The notes below the pieces were generated by a model that saw only the letters and a program-made list of their open reading frames with translations, had not been told where the DNA came from and made no database searches. Source: Streptomyces sp. MA5143a (GTDB lineage Bacteria; Actinomycetota; Actinomycetes; Streptomycetales; Streptomycetaceae). From it: 64,000 nucleotides of DNA. Within the stretch, counting starts at the first letter, position 1, and each line of letters begins with the position of its first letter. Below are positions 54,590-62,660 of this stretch, piece by piece. The DNA is taken from the NCBI RefSeq assembly GCF_900290235.1, contig NZ_OLMK01000028.1:186001-250000 (forward strand), given 5' to 3'. A program made the position numbers and the translations under genes.

Positions 54590-54610
54590 TGGGCGCGGTG
54601 GGACGGGGCG

Positions 54611-54817
54611 TCAGCTGGGGGCGTCGGCAGATGGGTTCAGCTCATCCGCCGGGGGCGGGTAGTGCGGGGCGCATTCCTGGCACGCGTAGACGTTGAAACC
54701 GGGGCCGGTGGCCCCGTGGTGCTCGTGCACCAGGACCGGGTCCTGAGTGAAGCGCTGGCAGCGGGCACACATGCGGATCGGGAGGCGGCGCGGTGGGTGG
54801 TGCCTGGTGTCGGTCAT
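54611..54817 (-). CDS. Small CxxC-CxxC zinc-ribbon-like protein (68 aa)
   Basis: 68 aa: 'MCARCQRFT' and 'YACQECAPHYPPP' give two Cys pairs 28-30 residues apart, a plausible zinc ribbon. 'VLVHEHHGATGPGFNVY' lies between them. It belongs to a small family seen next to GntR regulators and integrative-element genes in Streptomyces, as here. It overlaps the 102-aa ORF by ATGA at 54814. Function unknown. Confidence 0.72.
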   Translation of the reverse strand: MTDTRHHPPRRLPIRMCARCQRFTQDPVLVHEHHGATGPGFNVYACQECAPHYPPPADELNPSADAPS

Positions 54818-55122
54818 CGGGTCGCCCCCACGAGGGCTCCGGGAACACGGACTTCACGGGACACGGGCGGCTCCGTGTCGAGGCCGAGACTCGCCAGGTA
54901 GAGGGCGCGGCGCCGTTCGCGCAGACCACGGGTTGCACGGCGACGCACTCGTTCGTCCAGGGTGTAAGTGGGCAGCGTTGATGGTTGCGGATGGGGGCGA
55001 GTGACTGGCTGGGCTACGGGGGCGGGTGGTGGGACGGGGGATCCCGCGCGGTGGCGACCACGTGAGTCCGGCAGCCAGATACGCAGCATCCAGGCCAGGG
55101 CTCGGACGGTAAGGTCCAGCAT
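54814..55122 (-). CDS. Hypothetical basic protein (102 aa), coupled to the zinc-ribbon-like gene
   Basis: 102 aa; 'MLDLTVRALAWMLRIWLPDSRGRHRAG' is a hydrophobic, amphipathic start followed by a Pro-rich linker and a basic helix 'LDERVRRRATRGLRERRRALYLASLGLDTEPP'. It resembles small Streptomyces proteins of mobile-element-type regions, but I cannot assign a function. It is divergent from the GntR gene across about 160 nt that hold the 21-bp operator. Confidence 0.65.
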   Translation of the reverse strand: MLDLTVRALAWMLRIWLPDSRGRHRAGSPVPPPAPVAQPVTRPHPQPSTLPTYTLDERVRRRATRGLRERRRALYLASLGLDTEPPVSREVRVPGALVGATR

Positions 55123-55188
55123 TGTCGGCGCTCCTTGTCAGCGTTGACCATGCCCCGGGGCCGTGCCAGGCCGCCGGGGTTTGATGTT

Positions 55189-55209
55189 GCGTAGCCTACA
55201 TTGCTACGC
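55189..55209. promoter_or_regulatory. 21-bp inverted repeat between the divergent GntR and small-protein genes
   Basis: GCGTAGC (55189-55195) and GCTACGC (55203-55209) are perfect 7-bp arms with a 7-nt spacer CTACATT. Further GTAGC/GCTAC half-sites occur at 55229-55237 ('ATGTAGCTAC'). The length and symmetry fit a GntR-type operator controlling both directions. Operator role inferred. Confidence 0.6.
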
Positions 55210-55279
55210 ATGTCAGTGCATAGCAGTATGTAGCTACTTGCGCATTGATGCAGCTCAGGGCTGTTTTACGGTGGCAACC

Positions 55280-55567
55280 ATGGCAGCAGAGTCGAACAGT
55301 TCACCGATCGACCCGAGCAAGATCGCTTACGTGTATATGCAGGTGGCCGACCACATCGCCGCCCGGATCGCCTCCGGTGACCTGCGGCCGGGCGCTCGTC
55401 TGCCCGGAGAGCGGGATCTCGGGACCGAGTACGGGGTGGCCTACTTGACTGCTCGCCGCGCCATCCGCGAACTGCGTGAACGCGGTCTCGTCGTCACCCT
55501 GCCCGCCAAGGGCACGTTCGTGGCGTATCCGCCGGAGCCCGAGGCGGGCTCGACCCCGGAGCAGTAG
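55280..55567 (+). CDS. Single-domain GntR-type regulator (95 aa)
   Basis: 95 aa, only the winged-helix: 'KIAYVYMQVADHIAARIASGDLRPGARLPGERDLGTEYGVAYLTARRAIRELRERGLVVTLPAKGTFVA'. The effector-binding domain of ordinary GntR proteins is missing, so it must be dimerised or used differently; one-domain GntRs are frequent in integrative elements and next to toxin-antitoxin pairs in Streptomyces. The ATG at 55280 is the one that leaves the domain intact. It sits 63 nt upstream of the second TA module and may control it. Confidence 0.85.
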   Translation: MAAESNSSPIDPSKIAYVYMQVADHIAARIASGDLRPGARLPGERDLGTEYGVAYLTARRAIRELRERGLVVTLPAKGTFVAYPPEPEAGSTPEQ

Positions 55568-55618
55568 GACCTCATCGCGATTCCGAACGGTTTGCTACTT
55601 CGTTTGACACCATGTTGG

Positions 55619-55630
55619 TAGCCTGACGTC
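55619..55630 (+). promoter_or_regulatory. Leaderless-type -10 element of toxin-antitoxin module 2
   Basis: TAGCCT (55619-55624) lies 6 nt upstream of the ATG at 55631, as in module 1. TTGACA (55604-55609) is present but too near to be the -35. No ribosome site is visible, consistent with a leaderless transcript. Confidence 0.5.
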
Positions 55631-55966
55631 ATGGAGACTCCGGAGCAGTACCGCGAGGATGATGGGCCCGCGCAGAAGGTCAGCGTGTCCATGCCCGCAG
55701 GGCGCATCGCGGCAGTCAAGGCCCGCGTCGGCGCGCGCGGCTTCTCCGCCTATGTGAGCGCGGCCGTGGAGCGGCAGATACAGCGCGATCTGCTGGAGGA
55801 ACTCCTTCAGGCCAAGGAGGACGAGATCGGCCGCCCCTCCCCCGAGGTCCTGGACTGGGCAGCGGAGATCTTTCAGGAGGCGGAGGCCCTGGCAGCCGAT
55901 GAGCGTCGGGCCGAGGCGATCGAGGGGGACGAGGGCGCGGCATGGCCCGATCGCAAGGCCGGTTGA
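55631..55966 (+). CDS. Antitoxin of VapBC-like module 2 (RHH-like)
   Basis: 111 aa. 'QKVSVSMPAGRIAAVKARVGARGFSAYVSAAVERQI' has the RHH pattern (strand with alternating Val/Ser, two helices with 'GFSAYVSAAVERQ'). The C-terminal half is acidic and helical ('PEVLDWAAEIFQEAEALAADERRAEAIEGD'), the usual toxin-wrapping tail. It overlaps the PIN gene by 25 nt. Confidence 0.85.
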   Translation: METPEQYREDDGPAQKVSVSMPAGRIAAVKARVGARGFSAYVSAAVERQIQRDLLEELLQAKEDEIGRPSPEVLDWAAEIFQEAEALAADERRAEAIEGDEGAAWPDRKAG

Positions 55967-56358
55967 GTCACGGCGTTCTGCTTCTCGACAGCGAGGGGCT
56001 GAGCAAGTTCATGGCCAACGATCCACAGGTCACCGGGCTGATCCGTACGGCCCAGGCCAAGGACACCCTGGTGGCCCTGAGCAACCTCACGTTGATCGAG
56101 GCATGGCACGCCAAAGTGCGCATGGACCGCCTCCGCTGGCACACGTCCCGCCTGGAGGTGCTGCCCGTCAGTGATGCGATCACCTGGCGTGCCATCGACC
56201 TGCTCCGGAACGCGAACCTCTTCGGGCACAAGTACGCGGTCGACTCCGTCGTTGCCGCCACGGCTCTGGACTACCCCGGGCCCCGCATCATCGTCACATC
56301 GGACGCGGACGACATGAACAAGCTGTGCGGCGACAGGGTCCGCGTCGTGGGTGTCTGA
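55942..56358 (+). CDS. PIN-domain toxin (VapC-like), module 2
   Basis: 138 aa. All four acidic PIN positions are present: Asp 16 ('LLLDSEGLSKF'), Glu 53 ('LTLIEAWHAK'), Asp 101 ('HKYAVDSVVAATAL') and Asp 121 ('IVTSDADDMNKL'). It is therefore a better-preserved active site than in module 1. The ATG at 55942 lies inside the antitoxin gene. Expected to be an RNase inhibited by the 111-aa partner. Confidence 0.88.
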   Translation: MARSQGRLSHGVLLLDSEGLSKFMANDPQVTGLIRTAQAKDTLVALSNLTLIEAWHAKVRMDRLRWHTSRLEVLPVSDAITWRAIDLLRNANLFGHKYAVDSVVAATALDYPGPRIIVTSDADDMNKLCGDRVRVVGV

Positions 56359-56393
56359 GCGACTGCGCCGTCTTGACCGCGGCCGATCGCTGG

Positions 56394-57029
56394 TCAGCTC
56401 TGTCCGTCGCCGGTCCCCGACGCGGTCCTCGGGAAGGAGACCTCCACTCGGCGGTTCTTCTTGCGGCCCTCCTCCGAGGAGTTGTCGGCGATGGGGTAGT
56501 CCTCGCTGTAGCCGCGTACCTCGAAGGTGACGTCGCCGTCGAGGTCGCCGGCCAGGATGTCGTGGACCGCCTCGGCGCGCTTCTTGGAGAGGGTCAGGCC
56601 GTGGGCGTACGAGCCGAGGTCGTCGGTGAAGCCGAACACGCGGACCTTGGTGGCGCTCTGCGCCTTGATCTCCGCCGCGATCGCCTCGATGCGGGAGCGG
56701 GCCTGCGGGTTCAGCTTCGCGCTGTCCTTGGGGAAGAGCACCTCCGCCTGGAGCGCGAACGTCACGTTCTCGTTGGTGTCCTCGCGGCGCTCCTCGCCGC
56801 CGAGGTCCTCCACGACCGACTTGATGTCCAGCACCTTGGCGGGCGCGAGCGTCGCGCCGGCGGCCAGCTTCAGCCCCGGACTGTTCGCGTCCACCTCCGG
56901 GGGTGGGGAGGTGGTGACCGTGCCCGGGGGTTCGCTGGGGTCGTCGTCGGCGTGGGCCGCCGGGGTGGCGAGAGCGAACGCGACCACGACCGCGAGGGCG
57001 GCGGTGACCCGTGGGGTGAGAGCGGCCAT
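56394..57029 (-). CDS. Secreted OmpA-domain protein of the Tad locus
   Basis: 211 aa. A Sec signal ('TAALAVVVAFALATPAAHA') leads to a short Asp/Pro-rich stretch and an OmpA_C domain: 'VTFALQAEVLFPKDSAKLNPQARSRIEAIAAEI', 'KVRVFGFTDDLGSYAHGLTLSKKRAEAVHDIL', 'EVRGYSEDYPIADNSSEEGRKKNRRVEVSF'. The Asp and Arg of 'FTDDLGS' and 'RKKNRRVEV' bind peptidoglycan diaminopimelate. In a Gram-positive this is unusual and probably anchors the pilus machinery to the wall. The ATG at 57029 has GAGGG 9 nt upstream; a GTG at 57035 overlaps the upstream stop. Confidence 0.88.
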   Translation of the reverse strand: MAALTPRVTAALAVVVAFALATPAAHADDDPSEPPGTVTTSPPPEVDANSPGLKLAAGATLAPAKVLDIKSVVEDLGGEERREDTNENVTFALQAEVLFPKDSAKLNPQARSRIEAIAAEIKAQSATKVRVFGFTDDLGSYAHGLTLSKKRAEAVHDILAGDLDGDVTFEVRGYSEDYPIADNSSEEGRKKNRRVEVSFPRTASGTGDGQS

Positions 57030-57031
57030 GG

Positions 57032-57631
57032 TCACTCGCCCTCGGAGAGTTCGATGGTGGCGGGGGGCATGGAGCCGACTTGGAAGTCCACGGAGGTGGT
57101 GTTTTCGGGGGGTGCGGGGAATTGGGCGAACCATTGCGCGGTCTCGCCTTCGTTCACTCCGCCCGTGAATTGGGTGCAGAGGCAGCGGCCCGACGTATCA
57201 CGCAGGACGAGGTACTTCTTCTTGCCAGCCTGATCGGTGAGATTGGCACCGGCGATGGAGGCTCCGTTCTTGGCCAGCTCCCGCTCATCACCACGCCAGC
57301 TCGCGGCTACCCACGCCTCACCGGTGTTGTTCGTGACCGTACCTTGCACTGTGACGAAGCCGCCGCTGTCGCGCTGAGCGGACGTGACGGCCAGCGTTAT
57401 CCCGTTCTCGCCCTTCACTTCGGCCAACACCGAAGCGGAGGAGGGTGCTGCGGACTCCTTGTCGTCACGGCTGTCGTCGCCCTTGGCGGGCGGAGACGAA
57501 GACGACTTCGAATCGGACGATTTGTCGTCCCCTCCTCCCCCTCCGCAGCCGGCCACCATAAGGACCAGCCCGGTGGCGATCGTCACCGTGGTCAGAGCAG
57601 CGCGGCCCCTAGTGGTGTACCGGAACTTCAT
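57032..57631 (-). CDS. Lipoprotein with acidic Ser-rich linker
   Basis: 199 aa. 'AALTTVTIATGLVLMVAGCGGGGGDD' is a lipoprotein signal with lipobox 'VAGC'. The next 40 residues are Ser/Asp/Lys/Pro-rich. The remaining part is a beta-rich domain ('GITLAVTSAQRDSGGFVTVQGTVTNNTGEAWVAASW', 'KKYLVLRDTSGRCLCTQF') like the small immunoglobulin-type domains of secreted Streptomyces proteins. The start at 57631 has GAGGAAG upstream. It lies between the TadG-like and OmpA genes with tight spacing, so it belongs to the pilus operon; function unknown. Confidence 0.82.
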   Translation of the reverse strand: MKFRYTTRGRAALTTVTIATGLVLMVAGCGGGGGDDKSSDSKSSSSPPAKGDDSRDDKESAAPSSASVLAEVKGENGITLAVTSAQRDSGGFVTVQGTVTNNTGEAWVAASWRGDERELAKNGASIAGANLTDQAGKKKYLVLRDTSGRCLCTQFTGGVNEGETAQWFAQFPAPPENTTSVDFQVGSMPPATIELSEGE

Positions 57632-57646
57632 GGACACGACTTCCTC

Positions 57647-58264
57647 TCACTCAGCCAGACGCACAGAGAACATCACGGACGCATCGGGAAGGTCGTCCGG
57701 ATCGAAATTGTCGGGGTCGATATCCACGGGCTGACCGTCGCAATCCAGTGTCACGGGCTTGGCGGGGTCCGCTTCCACGTCAACGTCACACCGGGGTTGG
57801 ACGACCGCAGTCGCCTGAGCGGTGGCAGGCCGGCTTTCGGTGCCGGGGATGATCGAGTCGCCGACCGTGTAGTCCGTCTGGACCTCGACTCGAAAGCCGG
57901 GGAATCCCCCCGCCTCAGTGGGCTGGGCGCCGCCCAGCACCGTTGAGTCGTTGGCGGCGGCCAGTTCCTGGGCGGCAGCCGTGGCGCCGTCGGCGGGCAG
58001 GCCGTCAAGGAGATCCAGCCAGTCCAGCCAGTCATCGTCGCCGGCTTCGATCGCGTCTCCGAAATCGAGCAAGAGGTCTTCACGCGCCTGCTGCGCCGCT
58101 GCCAACGCCGCAGCGTCCGCCGCAGACTGGGCCCCACCGCGAGCGGATGCTGCTTGCGCGAACACGAAGAAGGCCAACGCCGCGAAGAGCAGAATCGCGG
58201 TCAGCCATATGTAGATGGGGAGGGTGGACCCTCGGTCGTCGAACCGGAGCCGAGAGCCCCTCAG
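57647..58264 (-). CDS. TadE/TadG-like pilus assembly protein
   Basis: About 205 aa. One transmembrane helix ('IYIWLTAILLFAALAFFVFAQAASARGG') is followed by 'AQSAADAAALAAAQQAREDLL', the TadE/TadG hallmark helix. The rest is an extracytoplasmic beta domain with 'VEVQTDYTVGDSIIPGTESRPATAQATAVVQPRCDV'. The start is unusual: no in-frame ATG or GTG exists before the transmembrane segment for over 300 nt. A CTG at 58262-58264 overlaps the stop of the pilin gene (CTGA) and is the best guess. Sequencing error or translation from a longer upstream frame are possible. Confidence 0.72.
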   Translation of the reverse strand: MRGSRLRFDDRGSTLPIYIWLTAILLFAALAFFVFAQAASARGGAQSAADAAALAAAQQAREDLLLDFGDAIEAGDDDWLDWLDLLDGLPADGATAAAQELAAANDSTVLGGAQPTEAGGFPGFRVEVQTDYTVGDSIIPGTESRPATAQATAVVQPRCDVDVEADPAKPVTLDCDGQPVDIDPDNFDPDDLPDASVMFSVRLAE

Positions 58265-58470
58265 CCGCCAATGACGTCGTTCACCGCGTTCAGGATCGCC
58301 TGAGAAATCAAACCGTCGAGTCCGAGACTGTCGACCATCACGAAGATGCCCGCGACGATGATCATGATGCCGGCGTACTCCACGAAACCCGCGCCCGCGT
58401 CGCGGTTCTTGCCTCGCATGCGGGACTTGACCGTGGATTTCCACGTGGTGAAGCGGTGCTTGATGCTCAT
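58261..58470 (-). CDS. Flp-type pilin precursor (69 aa)
   Basis: 69 aa. 'RDAGAGFVEYAGIMIIVAGIFVMVDSL' is a type IVb prepilin signal: a basic leader, Gly 26 at -1, then Ala 27 with Glu 31 at +5 and Tyr 32, and a hydrophobic helix. After cleavage a 43-residue mature pilin would form. GGGAGGG lies upstream of the ATG at 58470. The predicted prepilin peptidase is not in the window. It is the structural pilin for the TadABC machinery encoded downstream on the same strand. Confidence 0.85.
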   Translation of the reverse strand: MSIKHRFTTWKSTVKSRMRGKNRDAGAGFVEYAGIMIIVAGIFVMVDSLGLDGLISQAILNAVNDVIGG

Positions 58471-58575
58471 GGCGGTTGCCCTCCCGCGCGACGGGGACGT
58501 CTCTCGGATCACCGTACGTGAAAGGGCCCGTACGGGGGGTGGGTCCAGGGGCCCAACTTGGGCGGGTGGGCGGGG

Positions 58576-59382
58576 TCATCGGGTCCACCCCCCGTGGGCC
58601 GTGCCGAGCCAGTGGGCGATCGCTTCGCTGCGCGTCGTGGTGTGCAGTTTCGCGAAGATGCGGTTGATGTGGTTCTTGACCGTCTTCTCGCTGATGAAGC
58701 AGGCGGCGGCGATCTGACGGTTGTTCATACCGGACGCGATGAGGTCCATCACCTCCACCTCCCTTGCGCTCAGGCCGAATGACGGTTGGTCGGGCGGGCC
58801 GGGGGCCCGGTGGCGCGACGGTGCGCCTCGTTGCTCCGCGTACGTGGAGCGAGTCTCCGACGACTGTGGCACATATGGTTGCAGGTGCGAAGCTCGGTCA
58901 TGACTTTCGTGTGAAGGTTTGTAGGAAACACCGAGGGAAGTTGAGACATCCGCGACCGTCGTGGAGACGGACGCGGAGATCGTCGGGCGGCCCTCCCGTA
59001 ACTGCCGTACCGCCCGCATCAGTTCCTCCGCCGTGAAGTCGCCGTGGACCAGGTAGCCGCACGCGCCCCGGCGTACGGCCTCCGCCACCACCTCCGGTTC
59101 CGTGCTGTACGTCAGCATCATCACCGGTGCCAGCGCGGCCAGTTCGGGGAGTGCCGTGAGGCCGTCCGTGCCGGGCATGCGGACGTCGAGGAGCACGACG
59201 TCGGGGCGGTGCAGCCGGGCGTCCCGTACCGCCTCCTCCCCGTTCGTCACCTGGGCCACCACCTCGATGTCCGGGTGGGCGCCGAGGAGCGCGGCGAGGC
59301 CGGCGCGGACGACCGGGTTGTCGTCGGCGACCAGTACGCGGCAGCGGGGCTCGGTGGGGAGTTCCTGATCCCGGTCATGCAT
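58576..59382 (-). CDS. NarL/LuxR-type response regulator of the Tad locus
   Basis: 268 aa. The receiver has 'VLVADDNPVVRAG' and Asp 66 in 'DVVLLDVRMPGTDG', but the usual conserved Lys is His 113 ('GYLVHGDFTAEEL'), so phosphorylation chemistry may be altered. A linker of about 90 residues, Ser/Pro/Arg-rich ('SVSTTVADVSTSLGVSYKP'), leads to the GerE domain 'LSAREVEVMDLIASGMNNRQIAAACFISEKTVKNHINRIFAKL'. The gene overlaps the kinase gene by 8 nt and lies in the middle of the pilus operon, so it probably controls pilus gene expression. Confidence 0.9.
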   Translation of the reverse strand: MHDRDQELPTEPRCRVLVADDNPVVRAGLAALLGAHPDIEVVAQVTNGEEAVRDARLHRPDVVLLDVRMPGTDGLTALPELAALAPVMMLTYSTEPEVVAEAVRRGACGYLVHGDFTAEELMRAVRQLREGRPTISASVSTTVADVSTSLGVSYKPSHESHDRASHLQPYVPQSSETRSTYAEQRGAPSRHRAPGPPDQPSFGLSAREVEVMDLIASGMNNRQIAAACFISEKTVKNHINRIFAKLHTTTRSEAIAHWLGTAHGGWTR

Positions 59383-60790
59383 GGGCGGACTCCTGGTGGG
59401 GGGTTCGAGAGGGGCGGTGGGTGTCGGTGGGCGGCTCGTGGAGCGGGAGGGTCAGGGTTACCTTCGTGCCCGGTGTGCCGGGGGTGATGTGGAGGTGCGC
59501 TCCCAGCTGTTCGGCTCGTTCCCTCATGCCCACGAGACCGAAGTGGCCGGAATCGGATGCCTCGGCCAGGGCGGGTGCGGGCGGGAGGCCCACTCCGTCG
59601 TCCTCGATCGTGAGGCGGAGGGCGGTCGCGGTGACCGTCAGGGTGACGTCCGCTCTCGTCGCGTGCGCGTGGCGGTGGGTGTTCTCCAGTGCCTCGGTGA
59701 CGATCGCCAGGAGGTGGTGGGTGGTCTCGGGTGGGAGGGGCGGGGGTTCCGGGCCCGTGTGGGTCAGGTGCGCGGGGAGGGTGGTGCGGGTGGTGAAGGT
59801 TCGGGTCCTCGCCGTCAGTTGGGTCCTCAGGTCCGCCGGGGGTGCCGTTTCCGTCAGGTCCGTGTGGCGGCGTAGGTCCGTGAGGAGGTCGCGGGACTCG
59901 GCTGCGGCTCGGCGGGCCGCCGCGGCCACGAGGGTCGCCTGTCGGCGCAGTACGGCCGGGTCGGGGGCGGGGCGGTCCGCGGAGGTCGACAGCGCGTCCG
60001 CGGCGAGGGCCAGGCCGTGCAGGGTCTTGGCGACCGAGTCGTGCAGTTCGCGGGCCAGCCGGGCGCGTTCCGACTCGACGGCCTCCGCCACGGCGAGACG
60101 GGACGTGGCCTCCGCGAGGGCCTGCGTGGCCGTACCGAAGCGGAACATCAGGTTGCGGAGGGTCACGCCGATGATGCCTGCCGCGACGCAGAAACCGGCG
60201 ATGAGGAGGGTGCCCGCGCCCGCGCCCGGGCTGTGCTCCCAGGCACGGTGGACGGTCAGCAGGACGGCCAGTTGGAGTCCGGTGAAGAGGCCGGCGCCGC
60301 GCCAGCCGTAGAGCAGGCCGGAGAGGAGCGGCGTGCAGACCGTGGCGTAGGCGAGGGGCGAGACCGGGGACGCGGTGAGGAGGAGGACCGCGCCGAGGAG
60401 GAGGTCCAGCGCCATCAGGGAGGGGTGCGCGAGGAGGCGGGGGGCGAAGCGGTCCCAGTCCCTCAGGGTGGCGTAGGAGATGGTGATGCCCAGGGCCGCG
60501 ACGATGAGTACGGCACGGGTGGGGGCGCCGTCCGAGGTGTTGGCCATGGCGAAAGGGGTGCCGATGGCCAGCATCGTGAGGCGGACGGCGATCGTCTGGC
60601 GGGAGAGGGCCTGGAGGGCGTTCAGCTGGAGGCGGAGGGTCGCGGGGGGTGCCGCGTCGTCCTGGAGGTAGCCGGTGACGGGGGCGGTGGAGGGGGCCTG
60701 GATGCGGTCGGTCGGCGGGCGGCGTCGGCGGGCCGCCGCCGGGACGATCCAGCGGGTGGATGGGGGCAGGTTCCGGCCGCGGATTCTCAT
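59375..60790 (-). CDS. NarL-type sensor histidine kinase of the Tad locus
   Basis: 471 aa. Five or six membrane helices (residues about 70-220: 'VLIVAALGITISYATL', 'ALDLLLGAVLLLTASPVSPLAYATVCTPLLSGLLYGW', 'LLIAGFCVAAGIIGVTL') make the sensor. HisKA_3 'RARLARELHDSVAKTLHGLALAADAL' holds the phospho-His, and the HATPase has 'AIVTEALENTHRHAHA' and 'GHFGLVGMRERAEQLGA'. The ATG at 60790 overlaps the stop of tadC by one base (TGATG), so the sensor is translated with the pilus genes. Stimulus unknown. Confidence 0.9.
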   Translation of the reverse strand: MRIRGRNLPPSTRWIVPAAARRRRPPTDRIQAPSTAPVTGYLQDDAAPPATLRLQLNALQALSRQTIAVRLTMLAIGTPFAMANTSDGAPTRAVLIVAALGITISYATLRDWDRFAPRLLAHPSLMALDLLLGAVLLLTASPVSPLAYATVCTPLLSGLLYGWRGAGLFTGLQLAVLLTVHRAWEHSPGAGAGTLLIAGFCVAAGIIGVTLRNLMFRFGTATQALAEATSRLAVAEAVESERARLARELHDSVAKTLHGLALAADALSTSADRPAPDPAVLRRQATLVAAAARRAAAESRDLLTDLRRHTDLTETAPPADLRTQLTARTRTFTTRTTLPAHLTHTGPEPPPLPPETTHHLLAIVTEALENTHRHAHATRADVTLTVTATALRLTIEDDGVGLPPAPALAEASDSGHFGLVGMRERAEQLGAHLHITPGTPGTKVTLTLPLHEPPTDTHRPSRTPHQESAHA

Positions 60791-61692
60791 CAGCGGCCCA
60801 GGATCTCGCCGAAGTTCGTACCCGAACCGAGGAACATGCCCGTCGCGATGAGGATCATCGTCGCCGGGAGCATGAAGATCAGGGTCACCAGTGTCGCCTT
60901 GGGGATCGTCCTCGCGGCCCTGCGCCGCGCGTTCTGGGCGTCCGTGCGGCGCATGTCGGCGGCCAGCTGGATCAACGTCTCCGCGATGGGGCTGCCCAGC
61001 TCCTCGCCCTGCTGCAACGCCGAGACGAACTGCGCCACCTGCTCGGAGGAGTTGCGCTTGCGGAGCTCGTCGAACGCCTGGCGGCGACTGACGCCCATGT
61101 CCATCTGGCGGAGTGTGATGCGGAGTTCGTCGGCCCACGGACCCTCGTAATTCTCCGCGACCCGGTCCAGGGCCTGGCGGAAACCGAGGCCCGCCGAGAC
61201 GACCACGGCGAGCACGTCCAGGAAGTCGGGGAGCGTGCGGTCGATGACGTCCTTGCGTTCCCGGACCGCCTGCCAGATCGCGGCGTCCGCGGCGAAGAAA
61301 CCGAACGCGAACGTGCCGGCGGCGAACAGGGGGCGGTCGCTGGTGAGGAAGACCAGCCCCATGAAAGCGCCGAAGAAGCCGTACACGGCCCGGCGGGCGG
61401 CGTAACGGTTGAGGGTGAGGCCTCCGGGGTTGCCCGCCATGTCGATACGGCGGCGCTTCGCCTCGACCCGGCGGGGGCCCATGAGACGCAGCACGAACGG
61501 GGCGAAGCGCATACCGAGCCGGTCGACCGCCGACCCCGTCCTGGAGACACGGGTGGCGCCCACCTCCAGGGCGAGGGCCAGGTCGCTCGGGAGTTTCGCG
61601 TCGGCGCGGATCATCCGGATGCCGAGCAGGACACCCGCCACGGCGACGGCCATCAGCAGGGCGAGGAGGAGCGGGAGCATCGATGTCGTCAT
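60790..61692 (-). CDS. tadC: Type II/IV secretion inner-membrane protein TadC
   Basis: 300 aa. N-terminal membrane helix 'LLLALLMAVAVAGVLLGIRMI', basic cytoplasmic loop, helix around 105-140, then a T2SSF domain ('DRTLPDFLDVLAVVVSAGLGFRQALDRVAENYEGPWADELRITLRQMDMGVSRRQAFDELRKR', 'FVSALQQGEELGSPIAETLIQLAADMRRTDAQNARRRAA') and the final membrane helix. It is the partner of TadB in the pilus platform. 20 nt separate it from tadB. Confidence 0.9.
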   Translation of the reverse strand: MTTSMLPLLLALLMAVAVAGVLLGIRMIRADAKLPSDLALALEVGATRVSRTGSAVDRLGMRFAPFVLRLMGPRRVEAKRRRIDMAGNPGGLTLNRYAARRAVYGFFGAFMGLVFLTSDRPLFAAGTFAFGFFAADAAIWQAVRERKDVIDRTLPDFLDVLAVVVSAGLGFRQALDRVAENYEGPWADELRITLRQMDMGVSRRQAFDELRKRNSSEQVAQFVSALQQGEELGSPIAETLIQLAADMRRTDAQNARRRAARTIPKATLVTLIFMLPATMILIATGMFLGSGTNFGEILGR

Positions 61693-61712
61693 GTCGGGTC
61701 GCGGCTCCCTTC

Positions 61713-62660
61713 TCAGACTTCGATCTTGCCGAGGCGGCGGATGACGAAGAAACCGACGGTGTACAGGCCGATCGACACCAGGACCAGGATCTGACCGAGG
61801 GGCGAGCCGGTCACGCGGGCCAGCGCGCCCTCGTTCGAGGAGTTGATCAGGAGGAGGGAGCCCAGGCCCAGGAACGGGACCGTGAACGCCGTCGCGTTGA
61901 CCTCCGAGAGCATCGTGCGGACCTCGCGTCGGGTCTCCTTGCGGTCCTCCAGGGTCTGGGTGAGGTTGCGGAGCGAACTGACGACCGTGCCGCCCGCCTT
62001 GTTCGACAGGACGAGGGTGGTGACGAGGACGACCAGTTCACGGGACGGGAGGCGTTCGGCGAGCTCACCGAGCGCGTCGTCCACGGAACGGCCGAGCGCC
62101 AACTGGTCCGCGACCCGCGCCAGCTCCTCCCCCGCCGGGGCCTCCAGCTCCTCCGCCGCCATCGCCAGCGCCGTGCGCAGGGCGAGACCGGCCGCCGTGG
62201 CGTTGGCCAGGAGGCGGGCCACGTCGGGAAGCTGGTTGATGAACGCCTCGATACGTTTCTGACGCTGCCAGTTGAGGAAGATCGCGGCGGCCCAGATGCC
62301 TACCGCGCCGGCGATCGGGCCGAAGAACGGGGCGAGCGTCGCGGCGGCGATCAGCCACAGGGCGACCACGACCATCGCCACGTACGTGGCGTACTCGCCC
62401 GCCGTCAGATCGAGTCCCGTCGTGGTCAGCCGAAGGTGGATCGCCCGGCCGAGGCGGGTGCGGCGCAGCCGGCGGTCGACGGCCGTGAACCGTCGTACGC
62501 GGCCGCTCGCCGTGCGGAGCGGGCCGCCCTGGCTGCCGGCGAGACGGTCGACCAGCGCCTGGCGCTGTGAGCGGCCCGAGGCGTAGGTGTGCGCGCCGGC
62601 GACGGCGAGGGTGCCGCACAGGACGGTGGCGCCGAGGGCCAGCAGGGTGGCGTTGTTCAC
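61713..62660 (-). CDS. tadB: Tad pilus platform protein TadB
   Basis: 315 aa, GTG start at 62660 with AGGAG 7 nt upstream. Helix 'TLLALGATVLCGTLAVAGAHTY' at the N-terminus, two helices at about 100-140, and T2SSF domain 'FINQLPDVARLLANATAAGLALRTALAMAAEELEAPAGEELARVADQLALGRSVDDALGELAERLPS'. The C-terminal pair of helices ends 'GFFVIRRLGKIEV'. It sits between TadA (91 nt upstream) and TadC. Confidence 0.91.
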   Translation of the reverse strand: MNNATLLALGATVLCGTLAVAGAHTYASGRSQRQALVDRLAGSQGGPLRTASGRVRRFTAVDRRLRRTRLGRAIHLRLTTTGLDLTAGEYATYVAMVVVALWLIAAATLAPFFGPIAGAVGIWAAAIFLNWQRQKRIEAFINQLPDVARLLANATAAGLALRTALAMAAEELEAPAGEELARVADQLALGRSVDDALGELAERLPSRELVVLVTTLVLSNKAGGTVVSSLRNLTQTLEDRKETRREVRTMLSEVNATAFTVPFLGLGSLLLINSSNEGALARVTGSPLGQILVLVSIGLYTVGFFVIRRLGKIEV

